Shown in pieces: positions 1 through 5,316 of a DNA stretch of 6,600 nt (positions are counted from its first letter, which is position 1; each line of letters opens with the position of its first letter). The stretch spans positions 1 through 6,600 of the forward strand of contig CALARO010000048.1 of NCBI GenBank assembly GCA_937888935.1, given 5' to 3'. Made by a program: the position numbers and the translations under genes. Origin of the DNA: an uncultured Clostridia bacterium. GTDB taxonomy: Bacteria; Bacillota; Clostridia; Christensenellales; Borkfalkiaceae. A model generated the notes under the pieces. That model had not been told where the DNA came from. It saw only the letters and a program-made list of their open reading frames with translations, and did not search any database.

Positions 1-1
1 G

Positions 2-931
2 ACGTGCGCGGCGATCGCCATGGCGTTGTTTTCGGAAAAAATGTTTTGTCTTACGGGCAAGGCGAAATACGCCGCCGCGTTCGAGCGCGCGCTGTACAAC
101 GGGATTTTGGCGGGAGAATCGCTTTCCGGCGACGAGTTTTTCTACGTGAATCCTTTGGAAATGCAGCTTGATAAAACGCGGTACAACGCGGCTTTTTCGG
201 GTTGGCGTGAAGCCGCGCCGATCGCTTCGCGCGTAAAACTTTTCTACTGTTCGTGCTGTCCGCCGAATTTGTGCCGCTTTATCGCGCGGCTCGGCGGGTT
301 TCTCTGGTACGGCGGCGAGAATTCCGGCGAAAATTCGGTGACGCTGGCGCAGCCGATTTCTTCTTGCCTTGATTGCGGTCGGGCGAAAATTCGGGTACAG
401 TCGGGGTTGCCTTACAACGGAAAGGTGCGGCTTACGGTGGATTCGCTCGGCAAAAAGCTGACGTTGCGCGTGAGAAAACCCGAATGGTGCGACGAAAAGT
501 TTGCAAACGAGCGCGACGGGTTTCTGATTTACGACGGCGTTTTCGGCGGCGACGTGATCGAGATTGATTTTGCGCCGCGGGTGCGGGCGGTGCATGCCGA
601 CGCGCGTGTGTTCGAGAACGGGGGAAAGGCGGCGTTCACGTACGGTCCGCTGGTGCTTTGCGCGGAAGGCGCGGATCATGCGTTTCCGATCGCGGCGGTG
701 CGCGCGGACTGCCGCGAAGACGCTTTGAAAAAGGCGGAAGTGATCGCGAATGAAAATCTGCCCTGCGCGGCGGAAGTTTCGTTGCCCGCCGCGGCGGCGT
801 TGCCCGAAGATACGCTGTATTCGTTCTTCGCGCCGAAAACGAAAAAAGTTACGCTGAAACTGATTCCGTACTTCGCGTGGGGAAATCGCGGCGAAAACGA
901 TATGCGCGTGTGGTTTCCGTGCGCGCCGTAA
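2..931 (+). CDS. GH127 family beta-L-arabinofuranosidase (DUF1680), C-terminal part, 5'-truncated
   Basis: The reading frame is open to the left edge and starts there with Thr-Cys-Ala-Ala. This fits the family motif E-T-C-A whose Glu lies just outside the window, so the Met codon at 20 is internal and not the start. The family removes beta-L-arabinofuranosyl units from plant or glycoprotein glycans. In the characterised enzyme HypBA1 one Glu and three Cys bind zinc, and one of those Cys is the nucleophile. Here the Cys at 5-7 and the CSCCPPN motif at 248-268 are visible; the nucleophile should be the Cys at 254-256, followed by its zinc-ligand partner at 257-259. About 309 residues remain, close to what HypBA1 has after ETCA, so the C-terminal end with its beta-rich domains looks complete. 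No signal peptide can be judged. GH146, a related DUF1680 family, is an alternative assignment. Confidence 0.88.
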   Translation, partial: TCAAIAMALFSEKMFCLTGKAKYAAAFERALYNGILAGESLSGDEFFYVNPLEMQLDKTRYNAAFSGWREAAPIASRVKLFYCSCCPPNLCRFIARLGGFLWYGGENSGENSVTLAQPISSCLDCGRAKIRVQSGLPYNGKVRLTVDSLGKKLTLRVRKPEWCDEKFANERDGFLIYDGVFGGDVIEIDFAPRVRAVHADARVFENGGKAAFTYGPLVLCAEGADHAFPIAAVRADCREDALKKAEVIANENLPCAAEVSLPAAAALPEDTLYSFFAPKTKKVTLKLIPYFAWGNRGENDMRVWFPCAP

Positions 932-1063
932 AATTTTGCAACGCCGCGTTTTTTTCGGCGCGGTATGTAACGGGGGCGGCGGCGCGGCGTGTGCCGTGAA
1001 AAAATAAAAAATTTGAAAAATTGCTCGTTTTGAATAATTTTTCGAAAATATTTGTTAAAATTA
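932..1063. other. gene-free spacer between the GH127 gene and the csp promoter
   Basis: This spacer changes from a GC-rich stretch just after the GH127 stop to a very AT-rich one before the csp promoter. Around 942-963 there are short complementary arms (cgccg/cggcg), but the T run sits in the loop rather than after the stem, so it is not a convincing terminator. A 10-bp palindrome TTTTCGAAAA lies at 1039-1048. I see no coding frame with a ribosome binding site on either strand. Confidence 0.6.
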
Positions 1064-1092
1064 TTGCAATTTATAAAAAATTGTGCTATAAT
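1064..1092 (+). promoter_or_regulatory. sigma-A type promoter of the cold-shock gene
   Basis: A -35 box TTGCAA (1064-1069) and a perfect -10 box TATAAT (1087-1092) are separated by exactly 17 bases. The TG at 1084-1085 gives an extended -10 (TGCTATAAT). Transcription should start near 1099, leaving a leader of roughly 90 bases before the csp start codon. Long leaders are typical of cold-inducible csp genes, but no cold-box sequence was recognised. Confidence 0.85.
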
Positions 1093-1176
1093 ATACTTGT
1101 ATTCGGGATAAAACCGCGCCGATGGCTTGATTGTCGTTCGTTTTTCGACGGGTTTGCGTTTTGGATAACTTTTGAG

Positions 1177-1182
1177 AGGAGG
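1177..1182 (+). promoter_or_regulatory. ribosome binding site fixing the csp start
   Basis: AGGAGG lies nine bases before the ATG at 1192. It shows that the in-frame codons upstream, which run back to 1021 and across the promoter, are not translated. Confidence 0.9.
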
Positions 1183-1191
1183 AACCCAAAG

Positions 1192-1404
1192 ATGAGTCAA
1201 GGTACGGTGAAATGGTTCAATTCGGAAAAAGGTTACGGATTCATCGCCGGCGATGAAGGCGGCGACGACGTGTTCGTGCATTATTCCGCGATCCAAGCCG
1301 ATGGATACAGAAGCCTGAAAGAAGGGCAGAAAGTTTCCTACGAAACGGAAACGGATCCCAAAAACCCTAATAAATTGCGCGCCATCAATGTGCAGGCGTT
1401 GTAA
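1192..1404 (+). CDS. cold-shock protein (CspA/CspB family)
   Basis: This is a 70-residue single cold-shock domain, the usual length of the family. The protein is an OB-fold that binds single-stranded RNA and DNA and acts as an RNA chaperone in the cytoplasm. The opening GTVKWFN (4-10) is the family hallmark. RNP1 is KGYGFI (13-18) and RNP2 is DVFVHY (26-31), with the expected aromatic residues W8, F9, F17, F28 and H30 on the nucleic-acid face. The rest, including SLKEGQKVSYE (41-51) and the basic C-terminal strand, is ordinary. The start is set by AGGAGG nine bases upstream. It has its own extended -10 promoter and a long leader, and an intrinsic terminator follows 34 bases after its stop. 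Whether it is cold-inducible or constitutive cannot be read from the protein. Confidence 0.97.
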   Translation: MSQGTVKWFNSEKGYGFIAGDEGGDDVFVHYSAIQADGYRSLKEGQKVSYETETDPKNPNKLRAINVQAL

Positions 1405-1438
1405 GTTTTAGTCGGTTTTTCGAAAAATCAGCTTTTTC

Positions 1439-1483
1439 AGCCGCACTTTTCCGCTTTTTCTACGGAGGTGCGGCTCTTTTTTT
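1439..1483 (+). terminator. intrinsic terminator after csp
   Basis: The arms AGCCGCAC (1439-1446) and GTGCGGCT (1468-1475) form a perfect 8-bp stem. The apical part can pair further through ccg/cgg (1451-1453 with 1463-1465). A run of seven T (1477-1483) follows after one C. It lies only 20 bases before the start codon of the next gene, whose ribosome binding site begins eight bases after the T run. Confidence 0.85.
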
Positions 1484-1503
1484 CTCAATTAAGGATTTTG
1501 CTT

Positions 1504-2457
1504 ATGACCGAAAAAATTAACGAAACCCCCGATAACGCGCCCGAAATCACGGTTGAAACTTCGCCCGAAATCGCGGCTGAAATTTCGCCTGAAATCGAGC
1601 GCGAAACGGCGGAACAAACGGAAACGCAAACGAAATGCGCCCCGGAAAAAAAGCGCAATGTTTTCGCGCGCCTTGGCGCGTGGATCAAAAAGCAGTTTCT
1701 GGCGTTGAAAACGGCGGTGCAGGAACGCGGCAACGAGTTGCAGAACGCAAAGAAAAAGCGCATCGCCGCCGCCATCGGCATCGCCGCGCTCATCGTGTTT
1801 CTGGTGCTTTTTTACGTGCTTGTGGGCGTGGCGATCGTAAATCTCGTGAAAGATCCGCAAGGCTTCAAAACGTGGATCGAAGGTTTCGGCACAAGCAGTA
1901 TATTTATTTTCATCGGACTGCGCGTGATCATGACGGTGTTCCGCGTGATTCCCGGCGGCCCGTTGCAAGTGGCGGGCGGCTACGCGTTCGGCACGTGGTG
2001 GGGTGCGGTGTGGTGCATGGTCGGCTCGCTGATCGGCACGCTGATTATATTTTTGCTGGGCAAAAAGTACGGCACAAAGCTGGTGGGGCTTTTTATTTCG
2101 CCCGAAAAAATGCGCTCGGCGGCGATGCTGAAAGATAAAAAGAAGCGGAACGTTTTCTTGTTTTTAATGAATTTCCTGCCCGGTACGCCCAAAGATATTT
2201 TTACGTGGATGGCGGCGATTTCAAACGACGGCGCGCTTTCATCCATTCTCGTGATTTTGCTCGCTCGTATCCCGTCCGTGGTGGCTTCCACGTGGTGCGG
2301 ACACGAATTGATGCAGGAAAATTATGTGGTTTCCGCCGTGGTGTTCGGCGTGCTTCTGGTGCTTGGAATCGTTTGTTCGTATGCGTATAAAAAGCTTTCC
2401 GCAAGACACGAAGCGCGCGCCAAAACGCAGGAAAATACCGGTAAGGAAGAAAAGTGA
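1504..2457 (+). CDS. VTT-domain (TVP38/TMEM64, DedA-like) integral membrane protein
   Basis: This 317-residue membrane protein is of the VTT/DedA superfamily. Bacterial members are implicated in flipping undecaprenyl phosphate or phospholipids and in membrane homeostasis; the substrate of this one is unknown. Residues 1-50 are a charged, Glu/Thr-rich tail with a triplicated 8-residue unit. Residues 51-87 are basic, and a strong hydrophobic segment covers about 88-112. The VTT core follows: FRVIPGGPLQVAGGYAFG (146-163), a Gly-rich membrane segment to about 186, and NFLPGTPKD (223-231), a second Pro-Gly turn typical of re-entrant loops in this family. Hydrophobic segments at about 245-265 and 274-295 end in a charged tail. 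The ATG at 1504 is preferred because AAGGA lies at 1491-1495; an upstream in-frame GTG at 1468 falls inside the terminator stem. No separate promoter is evident. The DUF1653 gene starts one base after the stop. Confidence 0.88.
   Translation: MTEKINETPDNAPEITVETSPEIAAEISPEIERETAEQTETQTKCAPEKKRNVFARLGAWIKKQFLALKTAVQERGNELQNAKKKRIAAAIGIAALIVFLVLFYVLVGVAIVNLVKDPQGFKTWIEGFGTSSIFIFIGLRVIMTVFRVIPGGPLQVAGGYAFGTWWGAVWCMVGSLIGTLIIFLLGKKYGTKLVGLFISPEKMRSAAMLKDKKKRNVFLFLMNFLPGTPKDIFTWMAAISNDGALSSILVILLARIPSVVASTWCGHELMQENYVVSAVVFGVLLVLGIVCSYAYKKLSARHEARAKTQENTGKEEK
1540..1611 (+). repeat. three tandem 24-bp units coding PEI-xxE-xS
   Basis: Three in-frame units (1540-1563, 1564-1587, 1588-1611) encode PEITVETS, PEIAAEIS and PEIERETA. 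The first two differ at only a few bases; the third has diverged more. They lie in the cytosolic-looking acidic tail of the VTT protein, which is likely disordered. A number of units that differs between strains would be expected if the array arose by slippage. Confidence 0.8.
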
Positions 2458-2458
2458 A

Positions 2459-2722
2459 ATGGACGAAAAATCGGCAGAAAAAATTCAGCCGGAAGCGATT
2501 ACGCAAAGCGAGATCAAGCCGGGCAGATACCGGCATTTTAAAGGCAACGAATACGAAGTGATCGGCACGGCAATGCACTCGGAAACGCTTGAAAAATACG
2601 TGGTGTACCGAGCCTTGTACGGCGAGAAAAAGTTATGGATTCGCCCCGCAAAAATGTGGTGCGAAAAGGTGGAAGTTGGCGGCGAAAAAGTGCCGAGATT
2701 CGCATACATATCGCAGGAATGA
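2459..2722 (+). CDS. DUF1653 domain protein
   Basis: This is an 87-residue soluble protein. Residues 18-85 match DUF1653, a small family of unknown function: PGRYRHFKGNEYEVIG (21-36), MHSETLEKYVVYRALYG (39-55), LWIRPAKMW (59-67) and VPRFAYI (78-84). Only the first 17 residues, polar and acidic, lie outside the domain. The start at 2459 is set by AAGGAAG (2443-2449) inside the end of the VTT gene. The start codon lies one base after that gene's stop, so the two are probably translationally coupled. DUF1653 proteins are often encoded alone or beside unrelated genes, so this pairing says little about function. The strong hairpin downstream ends the transcript. Confidence 0.93.
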   Translation: MDEKSAEKIQPEAITQSEIKPGRYRHFKGNEYEVIGTAMHSETLEKYVVYRALYGEKKLWIRPAKMWCEKVEVGGEKVPRFAYISQE

Positions 2723-2762
2723 AAAAAACAGCGCGCCGTCGGTTAGCCGACGGCGCGATTTT
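2722..2762. terminator. bidirectional terminator between convergent genes
   Basis: A perfect 11-bp GC-rich stem (2732-2742 with 2747-2757) closes a TTAG loop. On the plus strand it is followed by ATTTTC. On the minus strand it is followed after three bases by seven T (the A run at 2722-2728). It lies just after the stop of the DUF1653 gene and 17 bases beyond the stop of the convergent XRE gene, so it can serve both. The U tract is better on the minus strand. Confidence 0.9.
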
Positions 2763-2774
2763 CAAACATATATT

Positions 2775-3116
2775 TTAGTCTTCGGAAAGAGCCTGCAAAA
2801 ATTCGCGGGCGGCTTTCCGTTTTTTATCGTTTAAACTTCTATAATTATTTAACAATTCTTTTTCCTGTTTTTCGAAAACGGTAATGGTTTGCGGCTGCGC
2901 GGCGGTTGCGTTGAATGAATTTTCGCGTTCCAAAAGAAAATCCGTAGAGACCTGAAAATAATCGGCGTATTTTGCGAGCGTAGAAGACGTAGGCTCGTTT
3001 TTCCCGATTTCAATCATAGAAACGCAGGATTTGCTTACATTTAATGCTTCTGCGAGTTGTACCTGCGTGAAATTATATTCTCTTCTCAACATTTTGGAAA
3101 TTTCGGCAAAACTCAT
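2775..3116 (-). CDS. XRE-family helix-turn-helix repressor
   Basis: This is a 113-residue DNA-binding protein of the Cro/CI (HTH_3) type. The HTH domain covers about residues 5-62, with FTQVQLAEALNVSKSCVSMI (16-35) as the two DNA-contacting helices, then EIGKNEPTSSTLAKYADYF and the family's usual STDFLL ending. A polar linker leads to a C-terminal helical part (about 80-111, rich in Glu, Lys and Leu) that could dimerise; no peptidase or ligand domain is seen. The ATG at 3116 is preferred to a GTG at 3125 because AAGGTGA sits at the proper distance from the ATG and overlaps the GTG itself. The gene is divergent from the SLOG-like gene, and the shared gap holds repeated palindromes, one placed between the -35 and -10 of this gene's likely promoter. 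Self-repression is therefore the simplest inference. Confidence 0.93.
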   Translation of the reverse strand: MSFAEISKMLRREYNFTQVQLAEALNVSKSCVSMIEIGKNEPTSSTLAKYADYFQVSTDFLLERENSFNATAAQPQTITVFEKQEKELLNNYRSLNDKKRKAAREFLQALSED

Positions 3117-3121
3117 TTTTA

Positions 3122-3128
3122 TCACCTT
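3122..3128 (-). promoter_or_regulatory. ribosome binding site deciding the XRE start
   Basis: Read on the minus strand this is AAGGTGA, five bases before the ATG at 3116 (eight counted from AAGG). A GTG inside it (3125-3123) is in frame and would add three residues, but it has no binding site of its own. Confidence 0.75.
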
Positions 3129-3141
3129 GTGAAAATACTAC

Positions 3142-3151
3142 CACAAATATG
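3142..3151. promoter_or_regulatory. operator-like palindrome 1 (CAYAAATRTG)
   Basis: CACAAATATG is the first of three copies of CAYAAATRTG in the divergent gap. The arms CAYA and TRTG are inverted around AA. It lies within the expected leader of the XRE transcript. Confidence 0.65.
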
Positions 3152-3170
3152 CGCAAAATGTTTTAAAAGT

Positions 3171-3180
3171 CATAAATATG
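3171..3180. promoter_or_regulatory. operator-like palindrome 2 (CAYAAATRTG)
   Basis: CATAAATATG starts 29 bases after copy 1. In the longer 14-base form GTCATAAATATGCC (3169-3182) it matches the perfect arms of copy 3 with one mismatch plus a compensating C/T change. A half-copy CATAAATA follows at 3183-3190. Confidence 0.7.
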
Positions 3181-3190
3181 CCCATAAATA

Positions 3191-3219
3191 ATTATAGTCA
3201 CAAATGTGACCATAATTAA
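3191..3219 (-). promoter_or_regulatory. likely promoter of the XRE gene
   Basis: On the minus strand a perfect TATAAT lies at 3196-3191. A weak -35 (TTAATT, 3219-3214) is 17 bases upstream. Transcription would start near 3184, about 70 bases before the XRE start codon. Palindrome 3 occupies the spacer. Confidence 0.6.
3197..3210. promoter_or_regulatory. operator-like palindrome 3, best copy (GTCACA-AA-TGTGAC)
   Basis: This is a perfect 6-bp inverted repeat around AA. Its core CACAAATGTG (3199-3208) starts 28 bases after copy 2. It fills most of the spacer between the -10 and -35 of the likely minus-strand promoter, a classic position for a repressor. Confidence 0.75.
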
Positions 3220-3237
3220 ATGAAGTACATATTAGTG
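3206..3237 (+). promoter_or_regulatory. possible promoter of the SLOG-like gene
   Basis: A poor -35 (GTGACC, 3206-3211) is followed 16 bases later by a -10-like CATATT (3228-3233). It is the best I find before the gene, but it is weak. The stretch CATATTAGTG at 3228-3237 starts 29 bases after the core of palindrome 3 and could be a degenerate fourth operator covering the -10. Confidence 0.3.
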
Positions 3238-3273
3238 CCTAAATTGTTTTAAAGTGAAATTAGGGAATAGAGA

Positions 3274-3918
3274 GTGAAGAATTTCATAATTTTAGACGAT
3301 GAAAAAGAAAGCGAATTGCTGAAAATAAAAAACGTCACTTGTTGCTTTTTCGGGCATAGAAAAATCACGGTGACAGAAGGACTGGAAAAACGCTTGCGCG
3401 CAATTTTGCAAGATCTTATTGAAAATAAAGGGGTGCGGCGGTTTATTTTCGGTTCGCGCAGCGATTTCGACGCGCTTTGTCATACCGTGTTAACGGAAAT
3501 TAAAAATACTTCGGAAATGGCGGACGGCGGGCAAATTGTACGCGTTGCCTATCTCACAAAAAGCGAATATGCGCCGCTTGAAAAAGACAGAAAACGCGAT
3601 GAAAAGGCAATTCGCAAAGTTGCGAAAATCGAAATCACGTTGCAGGGATATGAAGAAATCTATAAGCCGCAATGTGTATTTTCAGCAGGAAAAGCCGCCT
3701 ACATTGAACGCAATCAAAAAATGTGCGACGATAGCGAATACTGCATTTTTTATTTCGACGAGCAATATAAGCCTGTTTTGGGCTGCAAGTCCGGGGCGAT
3801 AAAAACAGGCGCGAGCGGCACGGCTTTAATGTATGCCTACGCGCGGTTAAAAAAGAAAAATATATATAATTTACTCGGGCGGGCGGCTGAAATTTCCGAT
3901 AAAAGTTCACAGGAATAA
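3274..3918 (+). CDS. SLOG/Rossmann-like protein of unknown function
   Basis: This 214-residue protein has no signal peptide or membrane segment. After a 20-residue lead come VTCCFFGHRKI (21-31), a beta strand with the GHR turn. Next are FIFGSRSDFDALCH (57-70), a second strand with a Gly-Ser turn, and CVFSAGKAAYIERNQKM (134-150). YCIFYFDE (156-163) precedes SGTALMYAYARLKKKNIYNL (181-200), a Ser-Gly-Thr turn before a helix and last strand. This order resembles the SLOG (DprA/LOG/DUF1273-like) Rossmann fold, whose members bind nucleotide-derived ligands. I recall similar uncharacterised proteins in Clostridia, but the assignment rests on motifs only. The start is GTG with AGGGAA at 3262-3267; no ATG occurs before residue 82. 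The gene looks more AT-rich than the sugar genes around it. It is divergent from the XRE gene across an operator-bearing gap and is followed by a terminator, so it is a single-gene transcript. Confidence 0.85.
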   Translation: MKNFIILDDEKESELLKIKNVTCCFFGHRKITVTEGLEKRLRAILQDLIENKGVRRFIFGSRSDFDALCHTVLTEIKNTSEMADGGQIVRVAYLTKSEYAPLEKDRKRDEKAIRKVAKIEITLQGYEEIYKPQCVFSAGKAAYIERNQKMCDDSEYCIFYFDEQYKPVLGCKSGAIKTGASGTALMYAYARLKKKNIYNLLGRAAEISDKSSQE

Positions 3919-3940
3919 GCATTGAAAGAAGCGTTGCGAC

Positions 3941-3966
3941 AAAAGCGCGGAATTTTCCGCGTTTTT
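3941..3966 (+). terminator. intrinsic terminator after the SLOG-like gene
   Basis: CGCGGA (3946-3951) and TCCGCG (3956-3961) form a 6-bp stem with a 4-base loop. An A run before (3941-3944) and five T after (3962-3966) can extend the stem or act as the U tract. It lies 23 bases after the stop. Confidence 0.75.
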
Positions 3967-4011
3967 ATATCAAAATTTCGGCGGAAACCTTCAAAAACGG
4001 CGGCGTTATCA

Positions 4012-4040
4012 TTGACTTTTCTTTTTCGTTATGATATAAT
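4012..4040 (+). promoter_or_regulatory. strong sigma-A promoter of galKT
   Basis: The -35 box TTGACT (4012-4017, five of six) and the perfect -10 box TATAAT (4035-4040) are 17 bases apart. TG at 4032-4033 makes an extended -10. Transcription should start near 4047, giving a leader of about 67 bases. Confidence 0.9.
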
Positions 4041-4060
4041 TTATATGCGAAAATGATAAT

Positions 4061-4074
4061 AAATTTCGAAATTT
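4061..4074. promoter_or_regulatory. CG-centred 14-bp palindrome in the galK leader
   Basis: AAATTTCGAAATTT is a perfect palindrome lying about 15 to 28 bases after the expected transcription start. LacI/GalR-type operators are palindromes with a central CG, so this is a candidate galactose-repressor site. No regulator gene is in the window, and shorter TTTTCGAAAA palindromes occur elsewhere here, so chance is possible. Confidence 0.35.
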
Positions 4075-4113
4075 TGTTAAAAATTCTCTCGTTTACGGAG
4101 GTATCAGGTTAAT

Positions 4114-5271
4114 ATGGAACGCAACGACGCTATTCAACTCTTTGAAAGCTTATTTCACGCCGCGCCGCACGATTTGTTTACGGCTGCCGGCAGAATCAAC
4201 GTGATCGGCGAGCATGTGGATTATTGCGGGGGCAAGGTTTTCCCCGCCGCGCTCAATCTTCGCTGCAACGTGTATGCGCGCAAAAACGGCGAAAATATCA
4301 TCCGCGTTGCCGCTTCCGATTTCAAGCAGGTGGTAGAGCTGGATATTGATAAAATCGGCGAGTACAAGTCGCTGAAATGGGGCAACTATCAGGCGGGCGT
4401 TGCGTACTATCTGCAAGAGAGCGGCACGCCGCTTGTAGGCTGCGATCTTTTGTACGATTGTACCGTGCCTTTCGGCAGCGGACTTTCTTCGTCGGCGGCG
4501 ATCGAAGTTTCCACGGCGGTTGCGCTTTCGGAATACGCGGGCGTTGCATACGATAAAGTGCAGCTGGCTTTGATTTCGCAGCGCGCCGAGAACAAGTACG
4601 CGGGCGTGAATTGCGGCATTATGGATCAATTCGCTTCGGCGATGGGCAAGAAAGATCACGCGATTTTGCTCGATTGCGCCACGCTCGATTACGAATACGT
4701 GCCTTTGCAGCTGGGCGAGTACTGCATTGTGGTGGCGAATTGCAACAAGCCGCACAACCTTGTGGAAAGCAAGTACAACGTGCGCCGCCACGAAGTGGAA
4801 GTCGCGCTGAAAAAAATCCAGGAAGTAAAGAAAATCAACGCTTTGGCAGAGCTTACCCCCGAAGAATTCAACGAAGTGAAATACCTGCTTTCGGGCGTGG
4901 TGGCAAAGCGCGCGGAACACGTGGTGACGGAGTGCGCGCGCGTGACCGAAGCGGTGGCGGCTTTGAAGCGCGGCGATATTGCCGAGCTTGGCAGACTTTT
5001 AAACGAGAGCCACTATTCGCTGCGCGATCTGTACGAAGTGACGGGCAAAGAGCTTGATATGCTTTCCGCGCTGGCGCGCAAAGAAGCGGGGTGTCTCGGC
5101 TCGCGCATGATCGGCGCGGGGTTCGGCGGCTGCACGATTTCCATCGTGAAAAAGTCGGCGGTAGAAGGGTTTATCCGCCACGTGGATAAGGCGTATTTCG
5201 ACGCGATCGGCTATCGCGCTTCGTTCTACGAAACCTCGATTGAAGACGGTATCACCGTAACGAAGCTGTAA
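4114..5271 (+). CDS. galK: galactokinase
   Basis: This is a 385-residue cytosolic GHMP-family kinase that phosphorylates alpha-D-galactose with ATP to galactose-1-phosphate, the first committed step of the Leloir pathway. The three family motifs are in order. GRINVIGEHVDYCGG (26-40) is the galactokinase signature with the catalytic Arg at 27. VPFGSGLSSSAAIE (118-131) is the phosphate-binding loop. GSRMIGAGFGGC (329-340) is motif 3. The expected catalytic base is Asp171 in NCGIMDQFAS (166-175), and N-x-NK (209-212) with SKYNVRR (219-225) is the usual following block. Length is normal. The start is ATG at 4114; GGAGG at 4097-4101 is 12 bases away, slightly far, and CAGG at 4105-4108 may help. 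galT follows after 45 bases without a terminator, so the two form an operon from the promoter at 4012-4040. Confidence 0.97.
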   Translation: MERNDAIQLFESLFHAAPHDLFTAAGRINVIGEHVDYCGGKVFPAALNLRCNVYARKNGENIIRVAASDFKQVVELDIDKIGEYKSLKWGNYQAGVAYYLQESGTPLVGCDLLYDCTVPFGSGLSSSAAIEVSTAVALSEYAGVAYDKVQLALISQRAENKYAGVNCGIMDQFASAMGKKDHAILLDCATLDYEYVPLQLGEYCIVVANCNKPHNLVESKYNVRRHEVEVALKKIQEVKKINALAELTPEEFNEVKYLLSGVVAKRAEHVVTECARVTEAVAALKRGDIAELGRLLNESHYSLRDLYEVTGKELDMLSALARKEAGCLGSRMIGAGFGGCTISIVKKSAVEGFIRHVDKAYFDAIGYRASFYETSIEDGITVTKL

Positions 5272-5316
5272 AATTGTGAGTTTATCAATAAAACACTAAA
5301 GAAAAGGCGAAAGAAT

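Noticed and set aside
942..964. Hairpin after the GH127 gene as a terminator
   Set aside because: The arms are only five bases and the T run is in the loop, not after the stem.
1021..1191. In-frame upstream extension of the cold-shock protein
   Set aside because: It would begin upstream of the -10 box and adds residues unknown in the family; AGGAGG at 1177-1182 points to ATG 1192.
676..1296. 206-residue open frame on the minus strand spanning the GH127 end and csp
   Set aside because: It runs antisense across two real genes and the csp promoter, and its start lies inside csp with no binding site.
1468..1503. GTG at 1468 as start of the VTT protein
   Set aside because: It lies in the 3' arm of the terminator stem. 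The GGAG before it is too close, whereas AAGGA is well placed for ATG 1504.
3140..3237. CRISPR array in the repeated gap
   Set aside because: The repeats are 10-14 bases, palindromic and degenerate, with no cas gene; they fit operators instead.
3292..3922. Several short minus-strand frames within the SLOG-like gene
   Set aside because: None has a ribosome binding site or recognisable sequence, and all are antisense to a frame with ordered strand-turn motifs.
4150..4920. 256-residue open frame on the minus strand
   Set aside because: It is fully antisense to galK, which has all three GHMP motifs; the minus product is low-complexity and unlike a protein family.
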